DNA from: Areca catechu
Lineage: Eukaryota; Streptophyta; Magnoliopsida; Arecales; Arecaceae
Assembly: GCA_021397845.1 (NCBI GenBank)
Contig: CM038043.1
Span: forward strand, 124,395,013 to 124,459,012
Direction of reading: 5' to 3'
Length of the DNA: 64,000 bases
The position numbers were made by a program, and so were the translations under genes. Position 1 is the stretch's first letter. Each line of letters begins with the position of its first letter. The notes under the pieces were generated by a model. That model ran no database searches. It was not told where the DNA came from and saw only the letters and a program-made list of their open reading frames with translations. Below, in pieces: positions 1 through 12,208 of the stretch.

Positions 1-87
1 TAGTTGAAGATTGCTTGAATAGATATATGAGTTCAACACAAACTTGATTCAGCACAAATTTAGAAGTTTTGAAGAAAATCTCAGTGA

Positions 88-500
88 TGTGTTGACTCAA
101 AGTGTCGACACATGACTCAAGGTGTCGATACATGACACCAAGTGTCGACACATGATATCGAAGTGTCGACACATGCCGGCATGCAGAGAAAGTTTTAGTT
201 GGCACAACTGAAGTGTCAACACATGGATGTGTTGTGTCGATTCAAAGTGTCGACACATGGATCAGCTCATCGCCTGAGATTTTTGTGTCACAGAACTTGC
301 TGAAGTTGAAGACTTGCCTGATGTGTCGACTTATGGATGACAAGTGTTAACTCAAAGTGTCGACTCATCAGATGAAGTGTCGGCTCACCAGTGCAGAACA
401 GAAGACTTCAAAAAAAAATTTTGGTCAAGTATCGACTCATTGTTCCAAGTGTCGATCCTAAGTGTCGACATATGACCTGAAGTGTTGATACTTGAATGGA
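88..500 (+). repeat. Array of degenerate palindromic motif AAGTGTCGACACATG in LTR G
   Basis: About fifteen copies of a 13-16 bp motif centred on TGTCGACA are scattered at irregular spacing. Several copies are perfect (near 110, 145, 165, 250) and others differ by one or two bases, mostly C to T or G to A. The array lies upstream of the region that aligns with the transcribed part of the related LTRs, which suggests a U3 position. The same type of motif occurs in the LTRs of B and C. Confidence 0.8.
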
Positions 501-879
501 CGACAACTTTGTAATGGCTAGTTTTCTGAAGAACAGAACTTCTCCAAAATGTTTATAATGGCTAGTTTTTCCTCTCCAACGGTCTCTAATGGTCATTTAA
601 GGTTTGGAGAGCTATATAATCAACACAAATCAAATAGGGAGGTAATCCTTTGGGAGAAAAGTTATATACACTTTAAGAATTCATATTTTGAGAGAGTTGA
701 GCCTTCAAGCATCCAATTTCAAAGAGAGCTTCCAAGTCCACAACATCAAGCTTCATTCAAAGGCTTCAACAAATTGAAGACAAGCTTCTTCAATATCATC
801 CAAGAGCTTCAAAGAGATATTTCTTTTATTTTAGAAAGCTTTATTATATTCTTTACTTTCATTCTTACTTTGTTGTAAA

Positions 880-1158
880 GGTTCTAGGTTAGCCCGGAAA
901 ACCATGGAAGGTTATTGGTTAGCCTTGGAAAATAAAATAGGTTCATGGTTAGCTTGCAAAATCAAGGGAGGTTATTGGTGAGCCTTTGAAAACCAATTAG
1001 ATTCTTGGTTAGCCTAAAAAACCAAGGGAGGTTAGTGGTGAGCCTTAAAATCATTTAGGTTCTTGGTTAGCCCATAAAACCAAGTGAGGTTTTGACTTGT
1101 GAGCCTTGTAAAAACAAGTTGGATTTTGATTAGTGAGCCCAGAAAACTAATCGACTGT
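880..1158 (+). repeat. Imperfect tandem repeat 'aggttnttggttagcc...aaaacc' in LTR G
   Basis: About six units of roughly 40-50 bp, each reading approximately 'ggtt-ttggttagcc' followed by a short A-rich part and 'accaa'. A homologous block in reverse orientation is found in both LTRs of element B (about 10950-11160 and 20165-20345), so the repeat is an ancestral part of this LTR family. Confidence 0.7.
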
Positions 1159-1463
1159 AATCGATGGAGATTATAATGAATTTCCAAGTAGACCTTGGGG
1201 AGTGGATGTAGGTACCTTGGAGTGCACTGAACCACTATAAATTTGTTGTATTTGTGTGATTGCATTTATTCTTATATTTACTTTATAATTTATGCTGTAT
1301 ATCATTTTGAAGCATACAAACACTTTGACAAAACACTTGCACTTGATTTGAATTGGCACACACTTATTTCATATCCATTAAAATAGTTCAAATAGTTTTT
1401 TTTTTTAAAAAAAAAATCAATTCACCCCCCTCTTGGGTTACATCATCACTGGGCAACAGTTGC

Positions 1464-4204
1464 TTTGTGAATGGTCTTCTAACTTTAGTACTCAATGATG
1501 AAATACTTCTTGTAGATGATAAGAAGAGAAAAAGAGATAATGTCAATGTCACATATCTCTGGCATTGCCGGTTAGGTCATATCAATGAGTCAAGGATAAA
1601 CAAGTTAGTCAAAGAGGATTACTTTGACCTTGATGATTTTCAATCATTAGGAACTTGTGAGTCTTGCCTTAAAGGGAAAATGACCAAGTCTCCATTCACT
1701 GGATATGGAGAAAGGGCGACTAAATTGTTAGGTCTTGTACATACTGATGTGTGTGGATCTGTGTCAACTCAGGCCAAAAGAGGATATTCTTATTTCATCA
1801 CTTTTATTGATTATTTATCAAGGTTCGGTTATGTGTTTCTTATGAAGCACAAGTCTGAAGCCTTTGATAAGTTTAAAGAATATCATAGTATGGTTGAAAG
1901 ACAAACTAGACTTAGTATTAAAGCTTTTCGATCTGATCAAGGAGGGGAATACTTGTCTAGTGAGTTTTTGAACCATCTCAAGGACAAAGGCATTATTTTT
2001 GAATGGACCTCTCCTTATACATCCCAGTTAAATGGAGTGGCAGAAAGGAGAAATCGTACCTTGTTGGACATGGTGAGGTCCATGATGAGCTTCACAAATC
2101 TTCCCATTTCTTTTTGAGGACATGCCTTGGAGACTGCTGCATATATATTAAACAGGGTTCCATCTAAGTCAGTAAGTAGCACTCCATTTGAGTTATGGAA
2201 TGGTAAAAGACCAAGTCTCAAGTACTTAAAGATTTGGGGTTGCCATGCTTATGTCAAGAATAACTTTGGATATAAGTTAAGTGCTAGAGCTGACAAGTGT
2301 AGGTTTGTTGGTTACCCAAAAGAAGGTAAAGGATACCTCTTTTATAATGCTATTGAGTAAAAGATAATTGTCAATAGGCATGCTACATTCTTGGAACAAG
2401 AGTTTATCCAAGAAGGATGTAGTGATTCTTCACTTGAGTTGTGTGAAGAATAAAACCAACAAACCGATGAGCCTTCAAGTGAAGTTCCTCAACCAGAGGT
2501 TCTTGTGGATCAAGAACATCCACAATACTCTGAAGGTCAAAGAGGGTGCGGGGAGCACCTCTCAGATATGGTTATGTCATCAGGGATGACAATGAAGCCA
2601 GTATCATACAGGATGATGATTCTATAACCTTTGCGGAAGCTATCAAGAGTAGGGACTCCGACAAGTAGCTTGGTGCCATGAAATCTGAAATGGACTCCAT
2701 ATATTCCAATCAAGTTTAGACCTTGGTAGATCCACCTAAAGGAATTAACCCGATAGGGTGTAAATGGGTCTTCAAGAAGAAGATTGGAGCAGATGGTCAA
2801 GTTGAGACCTATAAGGCTAGGCTGGTAGCAAAAGATTTTAGATAAAAACATGGTGTAGACTATGTTGAAACCTTTTCTCCAATAGCCATGCTCAAGTCCA
2901 TTCGGATACTGCTTGCCATAGCAGCATACCATGACTATGAGATCTAGAAAATGGATGTAAAGACTACTTTTCTCAATGGAAACCTTGAGGAAGAAGTCTA
3001 TATGTCACAGCCAGAGGGGTTTGTCTCAAGTAAGAGACCAAACCAGGTATGCAAGTTAAAGAAGTCCATTTATGGATATACCCAAGCATCGAGGAGTTGG
3101 AACATCCATTTTGTTGAAATAATCAAAGGATTTGGTTTTATCAAAAATATGGATGAACCATGTGTGTATAAGAAGACAAGTGGGAGTGCCATTATTTTTT
3201 TAGTTTTGTATGTGGATGACATACTGAACATTGGGAATGATATCCCAATGTTGCAATCGGTTAAAACTTGGCTATCATCAAAGTTTTCCATGAAGGATTT
3301 AGGATAAGTATCCTATATACTAGGAATAAGGATCTATCGAGATAGATCCAAGAGGATGCTGGGCTTATCCCAATCTAGGTACATTAACTTAGTATTGAAG
3401 ATATTCAACATGGATGGAAGTAAGAAAGGTTACTTGCCAATGAGTCAAGGCATACAACTCTCTAAGAAGATGTTTCCTAAGACATTAGAACAAAGAGAGA
3501 GGATGGCTATGATTCCTTATGCTTCGACTGTAGGATCGATTATGTATGCCATGTTATGTACCAGGCCTGATGTTGCTTATTCCTTGGGCATAGTGAGCAG
3601 GTTTCAGGCATATCCAGGGGAGGATCATTGGAAAGCTGTGAAAAATATTCTTAAGTACCTGAGGAGGACTATAAATATTTTTCTAGTATATGAAGGATCT
3701 GAGTTGAAACTAGAAGGCTATACAGATTCTAGTTTTCAATCAGATCTAGATGATAGCAAATCCATATCGAGGTATGTCTTCACCCTAAATGGTGGTGCAT
3801 TGAGTTGGAAGAGTACCAAGTCGCCTACTGTTGCTGACTCAATCATTGAGGCAGAGTATATAGCTGCTAGTGAAGCCACAAAGGAAGCTGTCTGGATGAA
3901 GAAATTCATCATGAAATTGGGCGTGGTTCCTAATATACAACAACCAGTGCCATTATACTCTGATAACACCGGGGCTGTTGCATAAGCTAAGGAACCAAGA
4001 TCTCATCATAAGTCCAAGCACATTCTAAGACGGTTCCACCTCGCTCGAGAGATTATAGAAAGATAAAATATTGTCGTCGAACAAGTTGACACAAAGAACA
4101 ATATAGCAGACCCATTCACTAAAGCATTAGCCAAGCAGCAGTTAGATCGCCACTTGGATTATATGGGCATAATGTATAAGGGCGATTGGCTTTTGTGCAA
4201 GTGA
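1464..4204 (+). pseudogene. copia pol remnant of element A (integrase, RT, RNase H)
   Basis: The domain order integrase, then reverse transcriptase, then RNase H defines Ty1/copia. Visible parts are the GAG-pre-integrase zinc finger (WHCRLGH about 1559-1580, then CESCLKGKMTKSP), the integrase core with HTDVCG and SDQGGEY, the PQLNGV-like and ERRNRT motifs before 2117, an RT with YVDD at 3209-3220, and an RNase H with EAEYIAASE near 3850. The integrase runs in one frame to a TGA at 2115-2117 where related elements have tryptophan, and continues in the same frame to 2360. The RT/RNase H part lies in another frame (about 2951-4204) with stops at 3304 and 3983, so there is at least one frameshift. 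The wording of the motifs is closest to the Angela/BARE type. It is not functional. Gag and protease are absent because LTR G sits at the left edge. Confidence 0.88.
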
Positions 4205-4209
4205 GAGTT

Positions 4210-6799
4210 TAATAGAAAAATGCCCTAAGACCCAATCATTGTATAGGCCTTTTTGTAAACTTCCAACTCATGTATGACATCATTGTTTATAATAAAGATA
4301 TTTGATTCATCATATACTACTATGTCATGTTTTTGATTATGATGAACCCCATAGAGTAGGGCAATGGAATTAGGGTTATGATAAAATAACAGTGAGACCT
4401 AATTCTTATAAATTCCAATCTAGAATGTTCCTAGACATTGGACCATCGATTCGGGGATCGATGAATCCGGTAAGACTAGCTTATCCTATGTATGCTCAGT
4501 TGATAAGGGTGGTTAGTCTCATAGCCACTTGTGTAGAGACACAAATATAAAAATAAGGGTGCTCTTTAGGTTATGATGCACTGAACTGATCTGCACCGGG
4601 ACTATTTTATGGAAGTCTTACTCCTTGTCAAAAGATTGGTCCCAGAGTAGAAGTTGTGCATGTGATCTTCAGACCTGAGGTTGCGATGGTTCCTTATACA
4701 CACTAAGCCATACTTTGGTTCATACTCATTCATGGCATTGCAACATGTCCGGGGTATTCTGGGTATTGTGGAAGGTGTACGAAGGATGTGAGTAGACCAA
4801 TAAGGAATCGATCAATCCTGGTAAGAGGATATGTTATCCCATGTAATCTTTTTGATGAGTGACTTAAGGAATCTTTGCTAAGTGGGATAAGATTAGAAGT
4901 GGCTTCTAATCAGTCATCAACTGAGTCCTCATGATCGAGCTGAGACTCGATATGATTAAGTGTTAGGGTTTGACATTTATCCATACCCATCACTTAATCG
5001 GGATAATGGGAGATCAAAAGATTGAATTGCATGGTAACTTACTACTGAAGGGTATTTTGGTAGTTTTTATCAAATTTCTTATCTTCCAGGTAGGCATGAC
5101 ACATTGCTAGACATCAATCTTGTCTTGTGGATTTTCATGAACCAATTGGATTGGTTTCATGAGTCAATTCAATGTGTGATTCGAAACGGACAATTAGGTG
5201 AGCCGATTTGATCTAATTAGGTCAATCTGGTTCGATCGAATTGAATCAACTCAAACCTAAACCTATTGCTAGCTGGATGTGGAACCCAATGGGTCACACA
5301 TAATAGAGAATTGGCCAAGGAAGTCACTCATGGTTTAATTAGGGTCATGGGATCCTAATTGGTTAGCCAGATTGCATACTATCATATGTAGGCTAACGTA
5401 ATTCCTAACCCAATTGGATTGGGTCCAGTTGCTTAATAATTGGGCTAACCTAATTAAGGAAAACCTAAATTAGGATGGGTCCTAAGTGGAGATAGACAAA
5501 TCAGAGCTTGATCTAATTTTATTTTGATATTTTGGACATCTTATTGAAGAGTCCATTAGAGTTGGGACTCTTGATGTCAAAATGATAACTTGGCATTCAA
5601 AAAGGCCTAGAAGAATCTATAGTCCTCTGATCTGAAAAATATTTATATGGATGGAAAAAGGACTTAATGCTTTTGCTTTTGACACCCATATTGCATATGC
5701 TTTGACTTGTCAAAGGTTGCATGGGGTGTGGATAATGTTGACCAAGAAATAAAGGGACTCTTGGCGCCTCTTGGCGCGCACGGGAGATGAAGGTGCACGT
5801 AGAAGGACAAGAGTCCTTCTGCAGATGAAACACTAGAGTGTTTCATTTCAGGGGGCTCCTTCTCATCTTACCCCATGCCTCTTGGATATGTTTGACTTGT
5901 CAAGGCCCTTTTTGAAATGGCATGAAAAAGGGATGGAAGCAAATACGTGCATGAAGAGACGCGTCTCTTCATTTGGCGCATGCCCTGAAGCAGAGTCCTT
6001 ATGCTTTATGGATTCTTCATATTCTCTGATGTTTAGAGATTGAAGAGGCGCCTCTTGGCTTCCCAGGGACAGGTACTTGCCATGTGGCAAGTCATAGATT
6101 GTCTAGGAAAATGGATGGATGCCAATATATCTTTTGGTGAATGAGAAGACATATTGGATATGATTTTTCAGTCTTGAAAAATCATATCTGATAAACTGTT
6201 AGAGGACATATCACACACCCCTCTTAAAACTATAAATAGGGATGGTGATATGAGTTTTAGATAATCTTTTTCACCATAAAGATATTCTGAGTTTTCTTCC
6301 ACTTCTCCCTCCCTCTTTCTTACTTTAGGACAAGACTTGTCTTGTTAAGACAAGGTCTTTTCTACTAGAACAAGGCTTAGTTTTAGGACATAAGCCTAAG
6401 GGGTCCTAGAGGAGGGTTGTTCTAAAATCAAGAGTGGTTTAGGACTATGTCTAGAGTCCCCTACAGTAGGACAGGGTATCCTACAGTGGTCAAACATCAA
6501 AAGGTTGACAAAAGAGTCCTGTTGAAGCAAGCAACCCCAGTAGGGATTCTTCCTTGGTACCATTCTCGTGTGGATCACTATTGGAGGGCTTGCACTTGTG
6601 AGCCTCGTAGAAAGGATCAAATTTTAGCGATCTAAGTATGTATTTTGACTTCACTTATGTTTCGTTGATTGGTATTGCATAAGGGGTTCCTGGGAATTAG
6701 GGATTTCTTGCCAATTAGGGTTTCATGCTTAGAATTTCAGTTTTGAAATTCACTTCTGCATGCTGCATGATTCCCGGCACCCTGGGAGAATTCCCATCA
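4210..6799 (+). repeat. 3' LTR of element A
   Basis: 2590 bp that align along their length with the two LTRs of element E: 'gatgaacccc.tagagtaggg' near 4342, 'aacccaatgggtcacac' near 5285, and a promoter-like TATAAATAGG at 6231-6240. The CT-rich stretch at about 6290-6330 just after this TATA probably marks the transcribed leader. The end CCCATCA matches the 3' LTR of E. The first base pair is decayed (TA instead of TG). ORFs inside it are chance. Confidence 0.85.
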
Positions 6800-8416
6800 A
6801 AGGGATGATGCCCAAAAAAAAATTCATGCCAAAAGAGAAGTCACAAGTTCAGCCAACCCCTCTCCTTATTTATTTTCATGGTGAATTCCCCTCTTTAATT
6901 TCTCCACGCCAAAATAAAAGGGGTTTGATTTTATCTAGATGAAAATTAAGAGGAGTAAAATAGAAGGACTCCTCCTCCTCTTTAAATCCTTTCACACCAA
7001 TTATGAATTAGCGCTCTCCTCTTTTCATGCCCTATATTATTTGTCGCACAAAATACTTGGGGCCTACTATGGCATGTGGAGACAAGGGGAGACATGGAGA
7101 GAGAGTCCCAGTCCAACTAGACTCTCATACGTGGTCCAAATTAATTGATTTGATAGTCAAATCGAAGCCGATTTTAAATCCGATCGAACCATTTCGAAAA
7201 GAACATTGACCCAACTCAATTAGGATCAATTAATTGAGTCTAACTCAATTAAATTAAATATAATTTAATTTAATTAATAATTAATCCATAATTAATTAAT
7301 TGTAGCATTTACAATTAGGTCCAAATATACTAAAATTATCAATTTTAGTAACATTTTGATTTGCTGATTAGTTACTTAAGCCTCTAATGTGTGTGACCCC
7401 TCAGGTCCTATCTTGTCTGGTAATGAGACATGCTATAATCTCCATTATACATCATCGAAACTCCTTTCGATGGATTAAAATAATTTCAGCTCAACCATAA
7501 TTAGGATCATCGATCCGAGAATGATCCTAATGGGCTCTCATAATCCACTAGTGACACCTAGCAGTATGTAGTGGCAATATAGCAGGATGATATTCTAATC
7601 CCTAGGTATAGTTACCATGTGATTCGATTTCTCTATCAAAAATCTCAACATGATGTTGGTTACGAAAACTCTTCAAACCCATCAGTCATATGCTTAACAT
7701 AATCAACTCAAGTCCATTTGTGATACTAATGGAAACACCTTTTCATTATCACCCTGCTATGGCCATTGACTTCTGGACTTGGTCACATTAAGCTGCATAG
7801 GATTATACCTTACTACTAAGGCTAATAGATCCCTATAAGTGAACACCTTACTCCTACAATAAACTTACTACAGCCAACAAACATCGCAAGATCTTGAATG
7901 GATAGGAACCATGTGATTATGCTGTCAAACTACAGCAATCTTATTGTGAGTAGCTGAGACACTCTAGGTTAAAGAACTATTCACACGACTACAGCATCAG
8001 GAAGTTATCGACGAGTGTGTAGTCATCTATATAACTTCTTGTACTTAGTCACGCATAATACCGTTGATCTCTATCAACTACCTGTACTCTCACTCCAACG
8101 TCACCACACTGTAGATTAGAGACTCATCTACCAAGAAAGAGAAGTGATATATGCACCGATTTTAATAGATCAACCACCATCCTCGTGATATTCCAACAAT
8201 CGGGAGCTTTTAGTAGTTAATCTATAAAGACACATGTTTCAGATTCTCAACTCTTAGAATATGTGTCATTGCCCATTAACTCCATGGACGATTCATAGAC
8301 ATCAATATGAATGAAACTAATGCCCTTTTATTAATAAGAAAGATTAAGTGCAAAGTTCATGTCCTAAAAATTATAATGTGTCAAGATAACATAGCTTTCA
8401 GGGCATACATCTAACA
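6800..8416 (-). mobile_element. Angela-type LTR remnant (I), minus strand
   Basis: Read on the minus strand, the sequence starts at 8416 with TGTTAGATGTATGCCC, the usual opening of Angela/BARE LTRs, and continues with typical Angela LTR text. On the plus side it stops at 6800 against the end of LTR A without a TG, so it was probably split by insertion of A and its remaining part lies left of the window. It contains no coding sequence. Confidence 0.65.
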
Positions 8417-9257
8417 CAACATTGGTTGGAGCCTTGGTGCCATTTTGGACCAGCCAAATCTAGTTGTATCAGATGGTCCACTTCTAAGTCCTAAGTTGCC
8501 CTATTTTTTCCTGGGCCTTGGATGAAGTAGAGACATGGATGGTCCAATAAGGCCCAAGAGCCTGTCATGCAAGATGCAAGAGCAAGGCAGGCAAGGCTAT
8601 GCTGGGTGAGGTAGCTTTTGTTGAAGCAGGAAAGGCTACACTGGTGAGGTAGCTTATGGCAAGGCAAGTAAGATTGCACTAGGCGAGGCAGCTCGAGTTG
8701 AGGTTGATGCGCTATGCTGGGCTAGGCAGCTCATATTGAGGCAGACGAGCCTGTGCTGGATGAGGAAGCTCACGACGAGGCAGGTGAGACTGTGCCGAGC
8801 GAGGTAGCTCATGGTCTCCAAGATTCTTGCTAGGATTTTCACATGGTGGAGGAAAATGGGCATGATTCTTTAGGAGGTGACATCATTTGAAATGGTGGTA
8901 GATTTAAAAATTATTGTGATGAATCAGACTTTTGAGATGTGATGATGTGCCGCTCAGAGCAGTGCCTTTAATGATGAATCGACATGGGATGCATCGAGCA
9001 GTGGGGCAGAAATTGGTACCCTTTCATCATGGAAGAACAAGCCCTTTCGAGAAGTATATAAGCGGAGGCTGGTTTGGCTTCTTCTACCTTTGCAGTGCTT
9101 GGATGACTAAGAGCAGTAGGGTGGCAAAGAGAAGGTCTTCAGGTAATCAAAGAGGAGTACTATGACATCTCATGATGGATTTCTCCATCCTTTCTCTCTC
9201 TTCTTTCCTTCTCTCTTTCCTCGCATTCGGCATGCAATGATCATGGGGGTAGAGGAA
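8417..9257 (+). other. Upstream region of unit J with tandem repeat and TATA box
   Basis: No coding sequence is visible. The stretch holds the tandem repeat at 8580-8815 and a promoter-like TATATAAG at 9055-9062. A pyrimidine-rich tract at 9180-9225 follows, before the first recognisable coding segment of J. It may be an LTR or the 5' region of an old element; I found no clear termini. Confidence 0.4.
8580..8815 (+). repeat. Five-copy degenerate tandem repeat, unit about 48 bp
   Basis: Units approximate 'gaggcaggcgaggct.tgctgggcgaggcagctcatg'. Copies can be followed at about 8587, 8630, 8672, 8722 and 8774. The copies differ at many sites, so the array is old. On the minus strand it gives spurious cysteine- and leucine-rich ORFs. 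Confidence 0.7.
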
Positions 9258-10293
9258 ATGGATCTCATGCCTTAGACTGTGGCCTCCACCTTGATGGAGA
9301 AGAAGGTCCGTCAGCTCGGGAAGAAGTTCAGCTTTGCAATGGACATTTGGTTGAAAGTTCTTGGTGAGGATGAGCGAGTCACCGACGGGATAGTGACAAG
9401 GATCACAATCCATGAGGAGCCCATGAATGCAGAGCTTAGGATCCCCATGCTCCCCATGATGGCATATTTGTTGTGGTGGTATCAACTATGTCTGGCATAG
9501 TTGGTCCCTAATGCCTGGAGGGCCATCACCAACTTCTTCAGTCAATAATCCATCATTACATGGAGCCCAAGATGCAGGTGTTCCATGCCTTTTTCTAGAT
9601 GAAGGCCAATTCTAGGAGTCCAGGTAGTGCTACGCCTCTCCCCAGAAGGGGTTTAGCTTCTGATCTGGTCCAGCGAAGCTACATGGCAAGAAATCATAAT
9701 TTTTTTCATGGTTTCTCAGATGTCATGGCCCTTTTTAGGATGATGGGATGAGTTGAGACCACACAACTTCTAGATCTCCTGGTGTTGCAGGAGCAAGAGT
9801 AGATCATGGTGGATGAATTGACATCAGTTCAAGTCCCACCATGTGATGTCCTCCTCTCAGAGAGTTGGTTGGAGGCTATCTACATAATGGGAGTTTTCTT
9901 GTCCCAAGATAGGTTCCCAACTAGTAGTTCAATGAATAATCTTTGACTTTTTTGAATAATCAAAGTAACTTTGCTTTTTGGTGTAGGCTTGACGATTCAA
10001 GGTGGGTTGTAGGTGGCAGCTGTCAGGAAGTCATCTCCATCACCTTCAACTGACTCGAAGGGGAAGTGGGTTTGTTCCCCATCTCTTATGAAGAAGGCAA
10101 AGAAGAACAAAGAATCATCCCACCCTTCAAAATTTACTCTAGGTCTTAGAGAGATGTCCAAAGTAGGGGTGGAGGTAGAAGGCGGGACCTCCCAAGACTT
10201 GGTAGGGACTGCTCCACCGGGCACTGGTAAGGCTCTAAAGATGGAGGAGAGGGGGCCGACGACTACTTCGAAGGCCTAGGATGGGGTCAGTGG
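9258..10293 (+). pseudogene. Unit J, part 1: putative gypsy-type transposon protein, N-terminal part
   Basis: The first readable frame (9279-9500) has the pattern 'DERVTDG...ELRIPMLPMMAYLLWWYQL'. After a frameshift near 9540 it continues with 'MEPKMQVFHAFF.MKANS' and 'RNHNFFHGFSDVMALF' up to about 9940. This resembles the plant 'putative gypsy type transposon' domain (Pfam Transposase_28), which has a hydrophobic helix, 'LTPNAW' and 'FRxFF' blocks; I am judging from memory of the family. An intron-like T-rich gap ending in TGTAG (9985 or so) precedes a lysine- and serine-rich stretch (10013-10276). The reading frame carries several stops. Element D then interrupts it at 10293/10294, and it continues at 39232. 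Its original role is unknown; proteins of this type are usually transposon-borne. Confidence 0.5.
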
Positions 10294-10724
10294 TGTTGGG
10301 TCTCATGTGGTGCTTCCAAGGCTCAGGGGACCAAGCATAAGGCCAAGGTCCATGATCATGATGTTGTCATGGAATTTCTAGGACTAGTTTGGGCCCTAAG
10401 ATGAAAGGCTATTAGCCTTTCAGATCTTGAGGTTCAGGGAACTTGGGCCTCAGGGGGCTAACTTGTATTGGGCTTGTTTTGAGTCTTAGGTATGTATGAT
10501 TGGACTGAGTTAAGGGTGTACTTGGGCTTGGGAAACTCAATTATGAATTAAGTTGGCCTATGGGAGTTTTAGGGTTAGGTCATGGTGACTTAGTATATAT
10601 ATACTTTATATGTGAGGCTGATTGGAGCCGTCAGAGTAAAATAACCTTTTCTCCATAATATCCATCTTGTTCCTCCCTCTCTTCCTCTCTTGTTGTCACT
10701 CTCTATCAGGGTAATATCAGCATC
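10294..10724 (+). repeat. 5' LTR of D, first half
   Basis: Aligns with 38247-38677 of the 3' LTR, including the TATATATA promoter block near 10594 and the CT-rich stretch just after it. It is interrupted at GCATC (10720-10724), the target site of element B. Confidence 0.9.
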
Positions 10725-12194
10725 TGTTGCCCATGTGGCTTCCCAAGAGGGGGGTGAATTGGGTTTAAAAATCTTTTGCAAGTATGTGCACTTTGAAATT
10801 CTTTTAGTGTTGAAGTGAAGTGTGCAAAGCGGAAGTAAATAAATTAAAGCAATCAAGCAATGAAAACATAATCACAAACACCAAGAAATAGAGTGGTTCG
10901 AAGCAACCGGCTCCTACATCCACTACCCAAGGACCACTTAGGATTTCTACTATATCCCCCAACCAGAATATAGTCGGATTGTTTTACCAGGCTCACAATC
11001 CAAACCTATACACTTTGGTTTTACCGGGATCACCAAAGAAACCCTAACTCCCTTTGGTTTTACACTGGATCACCAAAGAAAACCCAAACACTTGGTTTTA
11101 AACCAGAAAAACCAAGAATCCAAACTTAGGTTTTACAAGGTTTACCTAAAAACCTTTCACTCTCTCTCAAGATACAGCCTCTTGCTATTCTTATAGAATA
11201 AACAAAGATAAAGAATGAATAACAAGCAACTACAACAAACCAAGTTTGTTTTGGTGTTGCCAATGTAGATCAAGATGAAGTCAAGCCTTGAGTGCTCTTC
11301 AATGCTCTTCAATGCTGCTTCTTCCCTTCTTCAATGAGTCGATTCAATGATAGAGTAAGGTTGGTGAAGCTTTGAATCCAACTTGAATGCTCTTTGAGGT
11401 AGGAAGAGGAATAACTTGAAAGCTCTTTGTTTTCTCAAGAAAATTTAGCAATAAATCTCAATTAATTGTTTAATCCTTCAAAAATAATCTCCTTTATATT
11501 TTTCCATGAGATATGGCCATTGTAGGGCCTTGGGATTTGTGAAATGGCTATTGGAGATGAATTGGAATTCAAATTTCAATTTTAGCAACTAGCCATTGAA
11601 GTGCAGACAACGGCTCCACGAGCCGGCTCGAGCTCCAGGAGTCGGCTCGAAGTCTCAAACAGGCCAAAAACAAACTTCTGTGGGAGCCGGCTCTTGGACT
11701 AGAGTCAGCTCTTGCCTTCAAGCTTTCAGTCATGATAAACATACATACATATAGTCAGCTCTTGAACTGGGAGTCGGCTCTAGTTCTCAGAACTTCAAAA
11801 ATTATATTTCTGGAAGAGTTGGCTCTTGAACTGGGAGTCGGCTCTTAGTTCTAAAACATTGAATCTTCTTCCGTGCGGTGCCATTTTGAGTCGGCTTTTA
11901 CAAGTCTTTAAAAAATTTGCTTCAAGCTTCCCAAAAACTTCATCATTGAATCATCTAGAAGCTAATCTACATTCTTTATCAAAATTTTACACTTTTAAAG
12001 CCCGTTTTACATGATTACAGTATTCATAAGTTAGGGCCTTTACAAACTCAATTGAAATACCCTTAAGTAAATTTAAAAATCACTTTAAATAAAGGTAACC
12101 AATTCCTGCAAAACTTCTTAAACAATTTGAGAAGAGTTAGTATCAAATACATGCTCCAATTTTGTGATCATCAAAATCATTCCAGGGATCAACA
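10725..12194 (-). repeat. 3' LTR of element B
   Basis: 1470 bp, homologous throughout to 19913-21315. It contains the 'aaccaa...ggtttta' repeats (about 10950-11160), a TATA-like box on the minus strand near 11491-11500, and an array of GAGTCGGCTC-type palindromes at 11615-11900. It is adjoined at 12195-12208 by the polypurine tract. Confidence 0.92.
11610..11900 (-). repeat. Array of GAGYCGGCTC palindromic motifs in the 3' LTR of B
   Basis: About ten copies of GAGCCGGCTC, GAGTCGGCTC and variants, several followed by TTG. In element orientation this reads CAAGAGCCGACTC. The second LTR of B has the matching array at 20800-21015. It is the apparent counterpart of the TGTCGACA arrays in LTRs G and C. 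Confidence 0.8.
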
Positions 12195-12208
12195 ATCTCC
12201 CCCTTTTT
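12195..12208 (-). other. Polypurine tract of element B
   Basis: On the minus strand, AAAAAGGGGGAGAT lies directly before the TGTTG-side LTR boundary. It is the expected primer for plus-strand DNA synthesis and is typical of SIRE elements. Confidence 0.85.

Larger units (their letters stand above)
1..1458 (+). mobile_element. SIRE-type copia LTR (element G), 3' part, cut by window edge
   Basis: The segment ends in TGGGCAACA, the reverse complement of the TGTTGCCCA that starts the two LTRs of minus-strand element B. The C-rich block before the end (CCCCCCTCTTGGG) and the degenerate 'gttagcc...aaaacc' repeats at about 881-1155 also match the B LTRs in reverse. G is therefore the right end of a related LTR in plus orientation, either solo or the 3' LTR of a longer element; its start lies outside the window. 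It interrupts the pol of element A, whose integrase region resumes at once. The likely target duplication on the right is GTTGC (1459-1463); the left copy cannot be seen. Confidence 0.75.
1459..6799 (+). mobile_element. Angela-like Ty1/copia retrotransposon (element A), 5' end missing
   Basis: Decayed integrase, reverse transcriptase and RNase H are followed by a 3' LTR that begins TAATAGAAAAATGCCC and ends CCCATCA. The coding and LTR sequences closely resemble element E. The part upstream of integrase was separated by insertion of LTR G and is not in the window. A appears to be inserted in the minus-strand LTR remnant I, because LTR-like sequence of another family begins directly at 6800. 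Confidence 0.85.

Noticed and set aside
549..878. 109-codon plus-strand ORF as a host protein
   Set aside because: It lies inside LTR G, in the part corresponding to the transcribed region of related LTRs, has no start context or domain, and ends in a low-complexity hydrophobic run.
10013..10279. 88-codon ORF as a separate gene
   Set aside because: It is better explained as an internal exon-like part of the broken unit J, which continues after element D.
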